A stretch of 62,339 nucleotides of DNA from Leyella stercorea (GCF_019052365.1 NZ_JAHQUY010000007.1:1-62339), one strand, 5' to 3'; positions 52,383-61,480 are shown, counted from the first letter of the stretch. Numbers and translations: made by a program. Notes: a model not told the origin generated them from the sequence alone.

Positions 52383-53405
52383 CTACAGTTTCTTTCCTAT
52401 CCACTTGGGCAGCACAATGGTGCCCATTACGAGGAACGGGTAGTAGAAGATGGCTCTCCAGAGCATTGCTGCGAGGATGGCTACCGAGGCATCGGGCAGA
52501 TAGTCGGCGTAATAGAGGCGGAACATCAGTTCGGCTACGCCGCTGCCGCCGGGCGTGGGGCTGAGTATTGATATCATCCACATCACCCATTGTCGGCACC
52601 AGGCTATGAGCATGTCGCCCTGGCATTGGAAGGCGAAGAGTATGGCGGCTACGATGGCGAAGCGGGCGAGCCATGCTACGGAGGTGTAGCCCATGAGACG
52701 CAGCCAGAAGCGGCTGCCTTCGAGCTTTGCCTCCTGCGAGGCTAAGGTCATATCGTTGGAGAACCGCTCTATTTTCGGCAGGAACCTGCGCAGACCCGGT
52801 ATCTTGCAGCACGCTTTCAGCACCCAGCCCAGAATCTGCGGTCGGTGGAGCAGTAGCACGTACAGTATGGCTGTCCATGCGGCTACGATGAGTGTGCTTA
52901 TGAGGAAGACGACGTGTATGCCGCCCTTCAGCCATTCGCTTGACACGGTGGCACCTACGTCGCTTGCGGTGCAGAACAGCTGGTCGGAGGGCACGCACAG
53001 ATAGAGCACGCAGCAGCTGATGGCGAGGAAGGCTTCGTCGGCAAGCAGGGCTGCGAACATGGTGAAGATGCTTCTGCCCATGGTCACGCCCTCGCGGTTG
53101 AGATATACGAACGCCAGTCCGCTGCCGCCTACTGCGGAGGGAGTGACGGCGGAGGTGAACTCGCAGAGCACGTTGATGCGGAAACTTTGTGAGAGCGAGA
53201 GCTTGCGCTGGCAGAGGTAGCGGAAGCGCAGCGTGTACATAAGGTTCTGGATGGCGAAAAGGAGCACGGCGATGCCCGTCCCGGCGAAGAATTGCGGGGA
53301 CAGGTGTATCTTGCTCAGGGCGTCAAGGTCGAACTCTCTTATCATCATTCCGGCAATCACCACGAGTCCGATTGATGCCGCCAGCCATAAGTGCCATTTT
53401 TTCAT
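52383..53405 (-). CDS. Flippase-like (LPG synthase TM region) membrane protein
   Basis: The 340-aa protein has about eight membrane segments. The family signature is NVLCEFTSAVTPSAVGGSGLAFVYL (about residues 78-102) and, near the end, SILSPTPGGSGVAELMF. This is the AglD/LPG_synthase_TM group without the catalytic C-terminal domain; members are thought to move or modify lipid-linked molecules. The start at 53405 (MKKWHLW) begins the first membrane segment. Single gene on the minus strand. Confidence 0.86.
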   Translation of the reverse strand: MKKWHLWLAASIGLVVIAGMMIREFDLDALSKIHLSPQFFAGTGIAVLLFAIQNLMYTLRFRYLCQRKLSLSQSFRINVLCEFTSAVTPSAVGGSGLAFVYLNREGVTMGRSIFTMFAALLADEAFLAISCCVLYLCVPSDQLFCTASDVGATVSSEWLKGGIHVVFLISTLIVAAWTAILYVLLLHRPQILGWVLKACCKIPGLRRFLPKIERFSNDMTLASQEAKLEGSRFWLRLMGYTSVAWLARFAIVAAILFAFQCQGDMLIAWCRQWVMWMISILSPTPGGSGVAELMFRLYYADYLPDASVAILAAMLWRAIFYYPFLVMGTIVLPKWIGKKL

Positions 53406-53452
53406 TCTGTGTGAGTGTGATTTTGTTTGTGCTATGTATGCAAATTTACACA

Positions 53453-53564
53453 ATTTATTTTGTATTGTGTTCGATTTGCACTAACTTTTGATAAGTTAGG
53501 CTGCATCTCAACAATAAAAATAAATGCATTTATTTTGTATTGTCTTCGATTTGCACTAACTTTG
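53453..53564 (+). promoter_or_regulatory. Duplicated promoter of the DMP19-like gene
   Basis: A segment of about 37 nt occurs twice, from 53453 and from 53528 (75 bp apart). The second copy has TTTTG (53533-53537), 19 nt, then TAACTTTG (53557-53564). The first copy ends TAACTTTT and is one base off consensus. The gene starts 8 bp after the second copy, so the mRNA is nearly leaderless. Confidence 0.82.
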
Positions 53565-53571
53565 CATAATT

Positions 53572-54078
53572 ATGATAGAAGTGAAAGTAAAAGACGCTGC
53601 TCTGCGTGAAGCGGCGATGCAAGATATGGATGCTTTCCTCGGCGTGTTTATCAACGCTACGAAGGAGGCTATTGGCGGCGAACTCAACGCTGAGAATATG
53701 CAGCAGCTGAGTGTGGCGCAGATTACGTTGCTGGCTTACGACATCCTGCACGAGGAGGTGATGGACGGCGGATTCGTGCAGCTCATCTACAACGGATACG
53801 GCGGATTCATCTTCGACAATCCGTTTGCGAAGGTGCTGCGCGATTGGGGCTTGCGCGACCTCGCGAAGATGCTCTTCGCCGTGCGCAAGCTCTACAAGGA
53901 GTACGGCGAGAAGATACAGCGCGAGTGCAGCGACGACGAGTTCATGGCTATGTTCGAGCAGTTCCCCGAGTTCGACGATTACGATGACGAGTTCGTGGAG
54001 AACGAGGAGGACTGGACAGAGGCTGTGGCTCGCTATGTAGACGAACACATAGAGGAGTTCGTCGTTATTGAGGAATAA
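53572..54078 (+). CDS. DMP19 family (DUF4375) protein
   Basis: The 168-aa acidic protein has the DMP19/DUF4375 core LSVAQITLLAYDILHEEVMDGGFVQLIYNGYGG. The last third is very rich in Asp and Glu (DDYDDEFVENEEDW). The name-giving Neisseria protein is a DNA mimic that blocks a repressor or HU-like protein; the acidic surface here allows the same, but many relatives are uncharacterised. Expressed from a duplicated promoter. It precedes smpB by 81 bp. Confidence 0.85.
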   Translation: MIEVKVKDAALREAAMQDMDAFLGVFINATKEAIGGELNAENMQQLSVAQITLLAYDILHEEVMDGGFVQLIYNGYGGFIFDNPFAKVLRDWGLRDLAKMLFAVRKLYKEYGEKIQRECSDDEFMAMFEQFPEFDDYDDEFVENEEDWTEAVARYVDEHIEEFVVIEE

Positions 54079-54159
54079 AAAACAAGAGAGTAGAGTCGGC
54101 GGCGCAGGGGCGTCAGGCTGTTGTCAGCTATGCCCGCGGCGTCAGGCTACAAGACGATT

Positions 54160-54639
54160 ATGAACAAGGAACAGGAACTCATTAGAAAGAAAAGTCCGGT
54201 GAGCATACGCAACAAGAAGGCTTCGTTCGAATACTTCTTCGTTGATACATATACCGCAGGTATTGTGCTTACGGGCACCGAGATAAAGTCGATCAGACTC
54301 GGAAAGGCGAGTCTGGTTGACACTTTCTGCTATATAAACAACGGCGAGGTGTGGGTGAAAGGCATGAACATTTCGCCATATTTCTACGGATCGTTCAGCA
54401 ACCACGAGGCACGCCGCGACCGCAAGCTGCTGCTCACACGCCGCGAGATATCCAAGCTCGAGGCGGCAACCAAGCAGCCCGGCTTCACCATTGTGCCCAT
54501 ACTCGTGTTCATCGACGACCACGGACGCGCCAAGGTGGATGTTGCGCTCTGTCGCGGTAAGAAGGAGTACGACAAGCGTCAGACTCTGAAAGAGAAGGAA
54601 GACCGTCGTGAGATGGACCGCGCGATGAAACACTATTAA
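54160..54639 (+). CDS. smpB: SsrA-binding protein SmpB
   Basis: The 159-aa protein binds tmRNA and rescues stalled ribosomes. Conserved segments are [44 protein letters not shown] and the basic C-terminal tail [20 protein letters not shown]. The start at 54160 ([11 protein letters not shown]) is preferred to an earlier in-frame ATG at 54121. Length is at the upper end because of the N-terminal extension. metH follows 44 bp downstream. Confidence 0.95.
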   Translation: MNKEQELIRKKSPVSIRNKKASFEYFFVDTYTAGIVLTGTEIKSIRLGKASLVDTFCYINNGEVWVKGMNISPYFYGSFSNHEARRDRKLLLTRREISKLEAATKQPGFTIVPILVFIDDHGRAKVDVALCRGKKEYDKRQTLKEKEDRREMDRAMKHY

Positions 54640-54683
54640 AAAAATGTAAACGCTTGTTTAGGTAAGAAGATTCGTTTAGGAAG

Positions 54684-57449
54684 ATGATAAAGACTTTAGA
54701 GGATATAGTCAGAGACAGAATACTAATACTCGACGGTGCGATGGGCACCATGATACAGCAATACGCGCTGACCGAAGAGGACTTCCGTGGCTACCGCTAT
54801 CGCAAGACGCCGGGACTGATGAAGGGCAACAACGACATGCTCAACATCACGCGCCCCGACGTGGTGAGCGACATCCACCGCAAGTATCTGGAGGCAGGCG
54901 CCGACATAATAACCACGAACACGTTCAGTTCGCAGCGCATTTCGCAAGCCGACTACCACTTGGAGGAGTCAGCACGCGAGATGGCTTTTGCCGGAGCACG
55001 ATTGGCACGCAAGGCTGCCGACGAGTTTGCTACCGCCGACCGTCCGCGCTTCGTGGCTGGCTCGGTGGGTCCTACGAACAAGACCTGCTCTATGAGCCCC
55101 GACGTGAGCAATCCGGCTGCACGCGAAATCGACTATCTGACGCTCTACGACGTCTATCTCGAACAGATAGAGGCGCTCGTGGAGGGTGGGGTGGACGCCG
55201 TACTCATAGAGACGGTGTTCGACACGCTCAACGCCAAGGCTGCCATCGATGCCACGATGGAGGCTGAGCGCCGTAGCGGCAAACGCCTGCCCATAATGCT
55301 CAGCATCACCGTGAGCGACCTCGCAGGCAGAACGCTCAGCGGACAGACGCTGGAGGCTGTGCTGGCAAGCGTGAGCAGTTATCCGCTTTTCTCTATCGGA
55401 CTCAACTGCTCGTTCGGCGCGCCGCAGATGAAACCGTTCCTGAAAGAACTGGCGCGAAAGTCACCTTATTATATTAGTGCATATCCCAACGCCGGTCTGC
55501 CCAACAGTATGGGCGAATACGACGAGACGGCAGAGTCGATGGCTCCGCAGATGAAGGAGTACGTGGACGAGGGGCTGGTGAACATCATAGGTGGCTGCTG
55601 CGGCACAACCGAGAAGTTCATTGCCGAGTATGCAAAGATTGTAGAAGGCAAGCAGCCGCACACGCCGCAGCCGAAGTCGCAGACCATGTGGCTCAGCGGA
55701 CTGGAGCTGCTCGACGTGACGCCCGACATACGCTTCGTCAACGTTGGCGAGCGCTGCAACGTGGCAGGTTCGCGCAAGTTTCTGCGCCTTATAAACGAAA
55801 AGAATTACGACGAGGCGGTCAGCATAGCACGCAAGCAGGTGGCTGACGGAGCCTTGGTGATAGACGTAAACATGGACGACGGTCTGCTCGACGCACGCGA
55901 GGAGATGCGCACGTTCCTTAATATAATAGCCTCGGAGCCCGACATAGCAAAGGTGCCGGTGATGATCGACTCGTCTAAATGGGACGTAATCACAGCCGGA
56001 CTGCAATGTGTGCAGGGCAAGGCGATAGTCAACTCAATCTCGCTGAAGGAAGGCGAGGAGGTGTTCCTCAGTCATGCACGCGACGTGATGCGCTACGGCG
56101 CAGCCGTCGTGGTGATGTGCTTCGACGAGAAAGGACAGGCTACCACATACGAGCGACGCATAGAGATAGCCGAGCGCGCTTACCGCCTGCTCACGGAGAA
56201 GGTGGGCATGAACCCGCTCGACATCATCTTCGACCCTAACGTGCTTGCCATAGCTACCGGCATGAGCGAGCACGACAACTATGCGCTCGACTTCATACGC
56301 GCTACCGAGTGGATTCGCAAGAACCTGCCAGGCGCGCATATCAGCGGCGGTGTGAGCAACCTCTCGTTCTCGTTCCGCGGCAACAACTACATACGCGAGG
56401 CGATGCACGCCGTGTTCCTCTATCACGCCATTGGCAAGGGCATGGACTTCGGCATCGTCAATCCGGCTACGAAGGTGGCGTACGGCGACATTCCTACAGA
56501 CCAGCTCGAGATTCTTGAGGACGTGGTGCTCAACCGCAGAGCCGACGCTTCGGAGCGTCTTGTGGATCTCGCGGAGAAGATAAAGCTGCAGCAGGAAGCG
56601 CTGAAGAACGGAGCGGCTGCGGGCGCTACTACAGCTACGGCTGCCGAACCGGAGTGGCGCAAGGCTGATGTGGCTGAGCGTTTGTCTACGGCTCTCGTGA
56701 AGGGCGTAGCCGACTATATGGATGCCGACCTGCAGGAGGCGCTCGCTGCGTATCCGAAGGCGGTGGACATAATAGAGGGTCCGCTCATGGCGGGCATGAA
56801 CAAGGTGGGCGAACTCTTCGGTTGCGGCAAGATGTTCCTGCCGCAGGTCGTAAAGACTGCGCGCACGATGAAGAAGGCGGTGGCTATTCTGCAGCCGTAC
56901 ATCGAGGCTGACAAGAAGGAAGGCACAACGACTGCCGGCAAGGTGCTCATGGCTACCGTGAAGGGCGATGTGCACGACATCGGCAAGAACATCGTTGATG
57001 TGGTTATGTCGTGCAACAACTACGAGGTGATTGACCTCGGAGTGATGGTGCCGGCTGAGCAGATTGTGAAGAAGGCTGTGGCTGAGAACGTAGACATGAT
57101 TGGTCTCAGCGGACTCATTACGCCGAGTCTGGAGGAGATGGTGAACGTGGCTACAGAGATGGAACACGCGGGGCTCGACCTGCCTATTATGGTGGGCGGC
57201 GCTACGACGTCGGAGATGCACGTGGCGCTGAAGATTGCGCCCGTCTACAGCGGCATCGTGGTGTGGGTGAAGGACGCTGCGCAGAACCCGCTTGTGGCGC
57301 AGCGACTGATGAACGCCGACGACCGCAAGAAGTTCAAAGCCGAACTGGACGACCGCTATGCTCGTCTGCGCGAGGAGTATGCTGCGCTTCAGCAGAAACT
57401 CTCGTCGCTCGATGAGGCTCGCAAGAATAAACTCAATTTGTTTGAGTAA
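54684..57449 (+). CDS. metH: Cobalamin-dependent methionine synthase without reactivation domain
   Basis: The 921-aa enzyme makes methionine from homocysteine and methyl-tetrahydrofolate. Domains: homocysteine-binding barrel (1-320) with zinc ligands Cys242, Cys305, Cys306; pterin-binding barrel (about 340-620, FVNVGERCNVAGS); cobalamin cap helix bundle and B12-binding Rossmann domain (about 660-900) with the lower-ligand motif VHDIGKN. The C-terminal AdoMet reactivation domain (about 300 aa) is absent, as in other Bacteroidales, where a separate protein supplies it. No cobalamin riboswitch fits in the 44 bp before it, so it probably reads through from smpB. Confidence 0.96.
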   Translation: MIKTLEDIVRDRILILDGAMGTMIQQYALTEEDFRGYRYRKTPGLMKGNNDMLNITRPDVVSDIHRKYLEAGADIITTNTFSSQRISQADYHLEESAREMAFAGARLARKAADEFATADRPRFVAGSVGPTNKTCSMSPDVSNPAAREIDYLTLYDVYLEQIEALVEGGVDAVLIETVFDTLNAKAAIDATMEAERRSGKRLPIMLSITVSDLAGRTLSGQTLEAVLASVSSYPLFSIGLNCSFGAPQMKPFLKELARKSPYYISAYPNAGLPNSMGEYDETAESMAPQMKEYVDEGLVNIIGGCCGTTEKFIAEYAKIVEGKQPHTPQPKSQTMWLSGLELLDVTPDIRFVNVGERCNVAGSRKFLRLINEKNYDEAVSIARKQVADGALVIDVNMDDGLLDAREEMRTFLNIIASEPDIAKVPVMIDSSKWDVITAGLQCVQGKAIVNSISLKEGEEVFLSHARDVMRYGAAVVVMCFDEKGQATTYERRIEIAERAYRLLTEKVGMNPLDIIFDPNVLAIATGMSEHDNYALDFIRATEWIRKNLPGAHISGGVSNLSFSFRGNNYIREAMHAVFLYHAIGKGMDFGIVNPATKVAYGDIPTDQLEILEDVVLNRRADASERLVDLAEKIKLQQEALKNGAAAGATTATAAEPEWRKADVAERLSTALVKGVADYMDADLQEALAAYPKAVDIIEGPLMAGMNKVGELFGCGKMFLPQVVKTARTMKKAVAILQPYIEADKKEGTTTAGKVLMATVKGDVHDIGKNIVDVVMSCNNYEVIDLGVMVPAEQIVKKAVAENVDMIGLSGLITPSLEEMVNVATEMEHAGLDLPIMVGGATTSEMHVALKIAPVYSGIVVWVKDAAQNPLVAQRLMNADDRKKFKAELDDRYARLREEYAALQQKLSSLDEARKNKLNLFE

Positions 57450-57507
57450 ACTTAATTCGTTAGAATAAAAATACTTCCCACGTGGTTGGGGCTTTAATAT
57501 AATTATT

Positions 57508-58371
57508 ATGGTATTCAAGAAGAAAAGAGTTTGGCACTGTCTGCCTGGACAGGAGCCGACAGAACTTGACAAAAGAGTAATGTATTGGGAGAACAAGGGT
57601 AAGGAGGTGCCGTCGCGCGACCTTATCAAGACTCCTGAACAGATAGAAGGCATACGCCGCAGCGGTGTGGTGAACACCGGTGTGCTCGACGAGGTGGCTA
57701 AGCATATTCATGCTGGCATGAACACTCTCGAGATCGACCAGATATGCTACGACTACTGTACAGCACATGGCGCTGTGCCGGCTTGTCTCAACTACGAGGG
57801 CTTCCCGAAGAGTGTCTGCACAAGTATCAACGAGGTGGTGTGCCACGGCATTCCGAAGGAAGAGGATGTTCTGCAGGAGGGCGACATCGTGAATGTCGAC
57901 TTCACTACTATCCTCGACGGCTACTATGCCGACGCTTCGCGTATGTTCATCATCGGAAAGACAACGCCAGAGAAGGAGCAGCTGGTGCGTGTGGCTAAGG
58001 AGTGCTTGGAGATTGGCATGGAGGCGGCTAAGCCTTACAGCTTCGTGGGCGACATCGGTCACGCTATCCAGAAGCACGCCGACAAGTATCACTACGGCAT
58101 CGTGCGCGACCTCTGCGGTCATGGCGTAGGATTGAAGTTCCACGAGAAGCCCGACGTGATGCACTACGGACACAAGGGCACGGGCATGCTGCTTGTGCCG
58201 GGCATGGTGTTCACAATCGAGCCGATGGTGAACATGGGCACATGGAAGGTGTTCATCGACGCCGACGACGAGTATGGCTGGGAGGTGATCTCGGGCGACG
58301 AGAAGCCGAGCGCACAGTGGGAGCATACATTTGTTATGACTGAACACGGCGTAGAGATATTGACACATTAA
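57508..58371 (+). CDS. map: Type I methionyl aminopeptidase
   Basis: The 287-aa enzyme removes N-terminal Met from new proteins. Metal ligands appear in VNVDFTTILDGYYADASRMF (two Asp), CGHGVGLKFHEKP (His) and FTIEPMV and EHTFV (Glu residues). The N-terminal 40 residues (MVFKKKRVWHCLPGQEPTEL) are an extension beyond the common 250-aa form. Cytosolic. It follows metH by 58 bp; repeats separate it from tsaD. Confidence 0.95.
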   Translation: MVFKKKRVWHCLPGQEPTELDKRVMYWENKGKEVPSRDLIKTPEQIEGIRRSGVVNTGVLDEVAKHIHAGMNTLEIDQICYDYCTAHGAVPACLNYEGFPKSVCTSINEVVCHGIPKEEDVLQEGDIVNVDFTTILDGYYADASRMFIIGKTTPEKEQLVRVAKECLEIGMEAAKPYSFVGDIGHAIQKHADKYHYGIVRDLCGHGVGLKFHEKPDVMHYGHKGTGMLLVPGMVFTIEPMVNMGTWKVFIDADDEYGWEVISGDEKPSAQWEHTFVMTEHGVEILTH

Positions 58372-58377
58372 TGTTTG

Positions 58378-58488
58378 TTGAATTATTAATTATTAATTTT
58401 TAATTATTAATTGGCTTGCGCCACGATAATTAATAATTAGAACAATAAGATAATTAATAATTAATAATTGGAAATTAATAATTAAGAA
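58378..58488. repeat. AT-rich repeat region with a GC-rich hairpin
   Basis: ATTAATTATTAATTTT and TTAATAATTAATAATT units flank GGCTTGCGCC (about 58413). It fills the gap between map and tsaD and belongs to the same class as 28484-28690. Confidence 0.75.
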
Positions 58489-58489
58489 A

Positions 58490-59503
58490 ATGTATATATT
58501 AGGTATAGAGAGCAGCTGCGACGATACAAGTGCTGCAGTGCTCAACGACAACATATTGCTGAGCAACGTAACGGCTTCTCAGGATGTACACCGCGAGTAT
58601 GGCGGTGTGGTGCCCGAGCTTGCATCGCGTGCTCATCAGCAGAATATCGTGCCGGTGGTGGACGCTGCGCTGAAGCGTGCCGGCATCACAAAGGAGCAGC
58701 TGTCGGCTGTGGCTTTCACACGCGGACCGGGTCTTATGGGTTCGTTGCTCGTGGGCGTGAGCTTCACAAAGGGCTTCGCGCGCAGTCTGGGCATACCGAT
58801 GATAGACGTAAACCATTTGCAGGGTCACGTGATGGCTCACTTCATAAAGGAGAAGCCTGAGGACACTACGCCGCCGTTCCCGTTCATCTGTCTGCTCGTG
58901 TCGGGCGGCAACTCGCAGATTGTGAAGGTGAACGCCTACAACGATATGGAGGTGCTCGGACAGACTATCGACGACGCAGCAGGAGAGGCTATCGACAAGT
59001 GTTCGAAGGTGATGGGCTTGGGCTATCCCGGCGGTCCTATCATCGACCGTCTGGCGCGTCAGGGCAATCCGCAGGCGTACAAGTTCTCTGAGCCGCACAT
59101 ACCGGGCTTGGACTACAGTTTCAGCGGATTGAAGACATCGTTTCTTTACAGTCTGCGCAAGTGGATTCAGGACGATCCCGACTTCATTGAGCATCACAAG
59201 AACGACCTCGCAGCGAGTCTTGAGTTCACCATCGTTGACATTCTGATGAAGAAGTTGCGTCTTGCCGTCAAGCAGACCGGCATCAAGCATGTGGCTGTTG
59301 CGGGCGGCGTGTCTGCCAACAACGGACTGCGTAACGCTTTCCGCGACCATGCGAAGCGCTATGGCTGGACAATCTATATCCCGAAGTTCAGCTATACGAC
59401 GGATAATGCGGCGATGATTGGCGTCACAGGATACTATAAATTCCTCGACAAGGACTTCTGTTCGATAGACAAGCCGGCGTTCAGTAAGGTAACATTCAAA
59501 TAG
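58490..59503 (+). CDS. tsaD: tRNA N6-adenosine threonylcarbamoyltransferase
   Basis: The 337-aa protein makes t6A37 in tRNAs that read ANN codons, together with TsaB, TsaC and TsaE. It has the ASKHA fold with GIESSCDDTSAAV at the start, the metal-binding His109 and His113 in NHLQGHVMAH, and the C-terminal AVAGGVSANNGLR and TTDNAAMIG. Length is typical. cinA follows 30 bp later. Confidence 0.96.
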   Translation: MYILGIESSCDDTSAAVLNDNILLSNVTASQDVHREYGGVVPELASRAHQQNIVPVVDAALKRAGITKEQLSAVAFTRGPGLMGSLLVGVSFTKGFARSLGIPMIDVNHLQGHVMAHFIKEKPEDTTPPFPFICLLVSGGNSQIVKVNAYNDMEVLGQTIDDAAGEAIDKCSKVMGLGYPGGPIIDRLARQGNPQAYKFSEPHIPGLDYSFSGLKTSFLYSLRKWIQDDPDFIEHHKNDLAASLEFTIVDILMKKLRLAVKQTGIKHVAVAGGVSANNGLRNAFRDHAKRYGWTIYIPKFSYTTDNAAMIGVTGYYKFLDKDFCSIDKPAFSKVTFK

Positions 59504-59533
59504 TTAATAATCACAAACAAAAAGAAATACAAA

Positions 59534-60073
59534 ATGGAATTTGAAAAGAAAATACTTAGTCGCGAGATACAGCAGTTTCTTTATGGCTCAGGCCTCACAG
59601 TAGGTTCGGCAGAGAGCTGCACAGGCGGACGCATCGCAGAGTCGATAATCGCTGTTCCGGGTGCTTCAACCTACTTCAAGGGTGGCGTCATCTCATACAC
59701 CAACGAGGTGAAGGAGAACTTGCTCGGCGTAGACCACAATCTGCTTGAGGAGAAGACTGCTGTGTGCGAGGAAGTGGCTAAGGAGATGGTGAAGGGTGCT
59801 ATCAAGGCTCTCAACGTCGACTTCGCTATTGCGTCTACCGGCACGGCAGGTCCTGGCGGTGGCACGGCAGCAATCCCCGTTGGTACAATCTGGCTCGCAT
59901 GCGGCAACGCTGAAAACATCGTTACCATGAAACTTACTGAGGATTATGGTCGCGACATCAACCTCGCTATCGCTACGAGCAAGGCTCTCCAGATGTTCAT
60001 CGGCTATCTGAAGGAGAATATGCCGAAGGCAAAGGAAGAGGGTGTTGCGCCGAAGATTCCTGTTACGGAGTAG
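59534..60073 (+). CDS. CinA family nicotinamide-nucleotide amidohydrolase (PncC-like)
   Basis: The 179-aa protein is the stand-alone CinA C-terminal domain, which deamidates NMN to nicotinate mononucleotide for NAD recycling. Signatures: VGSAESCTGGRIAESI (catalytic Ser/Cys region), GGVISYTNEVKENLLGV and ASTGTAGPGGGTAAIPVGT. The C-terminal 20 residues are diverged, and the final 12 bases plus the next 25 bp look like a local duplication. Operon with tsaD. Confidence 0.92.
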   Translation: MEFEKKILSREIQQFLYGSGLTVGSAESCTGGRIAESIIAVPGASTYFKGGVISYTNEVKENLLGVDHNLLEEKTAVCEEVAKEMVKGAIKALNVDFAIASTGTAGPGGGTAAIPVGTIWLACGNAENIVTMKLTEDYGRDINLAIATSKALQMFIGYLKENMPKAKEEGVAPKIPVTE

Positions 60074-60228
60074 AAAGGTGTTGCTCTTGCGATTTCCTGT
60101 GACGGGGTAGGGAGGTGCGCTTTGTGTGCCTTTCAAGCTCAAAAACTGGTAAAAATCAGCACAATAGCACATAAAATGCGACTGAAAACAAAAAAAACAT
60201 TAAATACTCAACTTTATTTAAAGGAATG

Positions 60229-60260
60229 TTTTGCGGTTTCGAAAAAAGTCGTTAATTTTG
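60229..60260 (+). promoter_or_regulatory. Sigma-ABfr-type promoter of rpmB-rpmG-DUF4295
   Basis: TTTTG (60229-60233), exactly 19 nt, then TAATTTTG (60253-60260). The leader to rpmB is about 45 nt. Confidence 0.85.
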
Positions 60261-60310
60261 CACCCTGTTTGGAATAGGTATCAAAAACGAATACAAAAAA
60301 GAAGATAGAA

Positions 60311-60574
60311 ATGTCGAAAATTTGTCAGATTACGGGAAAAAAAGCCCAGATAGGTAACAACGTATCACACTCAAAGCATCGCACAAAGCGTTCTTTCGAT
60401 GTGAACTTGTTCAGCAAGAAGTTCTACTATGTAGAGGAAGGTTGCTGGATTAGCCTCAAAATTAGCGCAGCGGGTCTGCGTCTCATCAACAAAGTGGGCT
60501 TGGACGCTGCCCTCAAGCAGGCTGTGTCTAAAGGCTATTGTGACTGGAGTGACATTAAAGTAATAGGAGAATAA
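60311..60574 (+). CDS. rpmB: 50S ribosomal protein L28
   Basis: The 87-aa basic protein starts [22 protein letters not shown], the L28 signature, with [16 protein letters not shown] following. It binds 23S rRNA. rpmG starts 5 bp after its stop. Confidence 0.97.
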   Translation: MSKICQITGKKAQIGNNVSHSKHRTKRSFDVNLFSKKFYYVEEGCWISLKISAAGLRLINKVGLDAALKQAVSKGYCDWSDIKVIGE

Positions 60575-60579
60575 AGTAA

Positions 60580-60771
60580 ATGGCATCAAAGAAAGCAAAG
60601 GGCAACAGAGTTCAGGTAATTCTCGAGTGCACCGAAATGAAGAATAGCGGTCAGCCTGGTACAAGCCGTTACGTGACTACCAAGAATCGTAAGAACACTC
60701 CTGACCGTATGGAATTAATGAAGTATAACCCCATCCTTAAGAAGATGACTCTTCACAAGGAGATTAAGTAA
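60580..60771 (+). CDS. rpmG: 50S ribosomal protein L33
   Basis: The 63-aa protein has [20 protein letters not shown] and [19 protein letters not shown]. It lacks the CxxC pairs of zinc-binding L33, so it is the zinc-free type that is insensitive to Zn limitation. Second gene of the operon. Confidence 0.97.
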   Translation: MASKKAKGNRVQVILECTEMKNSGQPGTSRYVTTKNRKNTPDRMELMKYNPILKKMTLHKEIK

Positions 60772-60784
60772 TAATACATAGACT

Positions 60785-60943
60785 ATGGCAAAGAAAGCGG
60801 TCGCTACCCTCCGTGAAGGTTCTATGGATGGTCGCGCATACACAAAGGTTATCAAGATGGTACGTAGCCCGAAGACTGGCGCTTACGTATTTGACGAGCG
60901 TATGGTTGCCAATGAGGCAGTAAAGGACTTTTTCAAGAAGTAA
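60785..60943 (+). CDS. DUF4295 small protein
   Basis: The 52-aa basic protein begins MAKKAVATLREGSMDGRAYT and ends EAVKDFFKK. The family is a Bacteroidota-specific small protein found directly after rpmB and rpmG; it may be a ribosome-associated protein, but this is only inferred. It lies 13 bp after rpmG and is followed by a strong terminator. ftsY, which in my memory often follows it in related genomes, is not present here. Confidence 0.88.
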   Translation: MAKKAVATLREGSMDGRAYTKVIKMVRSPKTGAYVFDERMVANEAVKDFFKK

Positions 60944-60967
60944 TATTCTAAAAGTTTAGATATGATA

Positions 60968-61005
60968 GGATGCGTTGAATTTACGTTCAACGCATCCTTT
61001 TTTTT
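60968..61005 (+). terminator. Terminator of the ribosomal operon
   Basis: GGATGCGTTGAA (60968-60979) and TTCAACGCATCC (60986-60997), a perfect 12-bp stem with a 6-nt loop, then eight T. Confidence 0.95.
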
Positions 61006-61006
61006 G

Positions 61007-61138
61007 TTTGGTGTGGCGCTTTTTTTTATTTGGTGTGGCGCAGGCTGAGCTGGTACGCCCTTTTTTAAATCTCTATAAAGTACCAGTAGCATCTCTATAA
61101 AATCTCGGTAATATCTCCGGAAGTAGTAGTTATATCAT
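61007..61138. repeat. Tandem array, 22-bp period (diverged)
   Basis: TTTGGTGTGGCGC occurs at 61007 and 61029. CTATAAA-N4-AGTAGCATCT-like units occur at 61073 and 61095. Both pairs are exactly 22 bp apart. A unit between them is shifted by about 2 bp. It is the most diverged of the five arrays. Confidence 0.65.
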
Positions 61139-61201
61139 TGATTTTCAAGCTATTGGCATCTCTAAAAAACATTAAAAAACCTTTAGCGCTTAAGCCTAAA
61201 C

Positions 61202-61232
61202 TTGCACAATTCAAGAATTTTGTGTAATTTTG
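61202..61232 (+). promoter_or_regulatory. Sigma-ABfr-type promoter with a long leader
   Basis: TTG (61202-61204), 20 nt, then TAATTTTG (61225-61232). The next gene start is at 61481, so the leader would be about 245 nt. Confidence 0.65.
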
Positions 61233-61480
61233 CACACGATAAGAAAAAAGGATAGCGCATGCTTGTTGTTTTAGTGAGGCTATCTGAAAGTATCTAACGG
61301 AGTTTTGATATGCGTATGAATTGGTTTCATCGCCTATCATGGACGCTGTTTCCGGTGAACACTTCTTCTGTTGTGTTTTGAAGAAGTAGAAGCTCTACAT
61401 TGATATAACGTTTGTTCCGGGGTGGAAGAGGTGTTGTATGTGTTTAAGGGGATGGGTTCGGGCTTCACAAACAAATTAAC

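Larger units (their letters stand above)
60944..61480. other. 537-bp gap: terminator, 22-bp array, promoter, long leader
   Basis: In order: a terminator (60968-61005), a 22-bp-period array (61007-61116 and beyond), a promoter (61202-61232), then about 245 nt of leader before the transglycosylase ATG. Two short ORFs lie in the leader (12 codons from 61259 and 23 codons from 61309). No gene can be supported. Confidence 0.7.

Noticed and set aside
54640..54683. Cobalamin riboswitch before metH
   Set aside because: Only 44 bp separate smpB and metH, too short for a B12 riboswitch.
56034..57677. 547-codon minus-strand ORF
   Set aside because: It lies opposite metH and map, both with complete motifs, and has His/Leu/Arg-rich shadow composition.
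60059..60115. Second copy of the cinA end as a gene fragment
   Set aside because: The similarity covers only about 25 bp (CCTGTTACGG/CCTGTGACGG) and has no frame consequence.
61259..61380. Two short ORFs in the transglycosylase leader as genes (MLVVLVRLSESI and a 23-codon frame)
   Set aside because: There is no conserved motif or clear ribosome-binding context; they are mentioned only as part of the leader.
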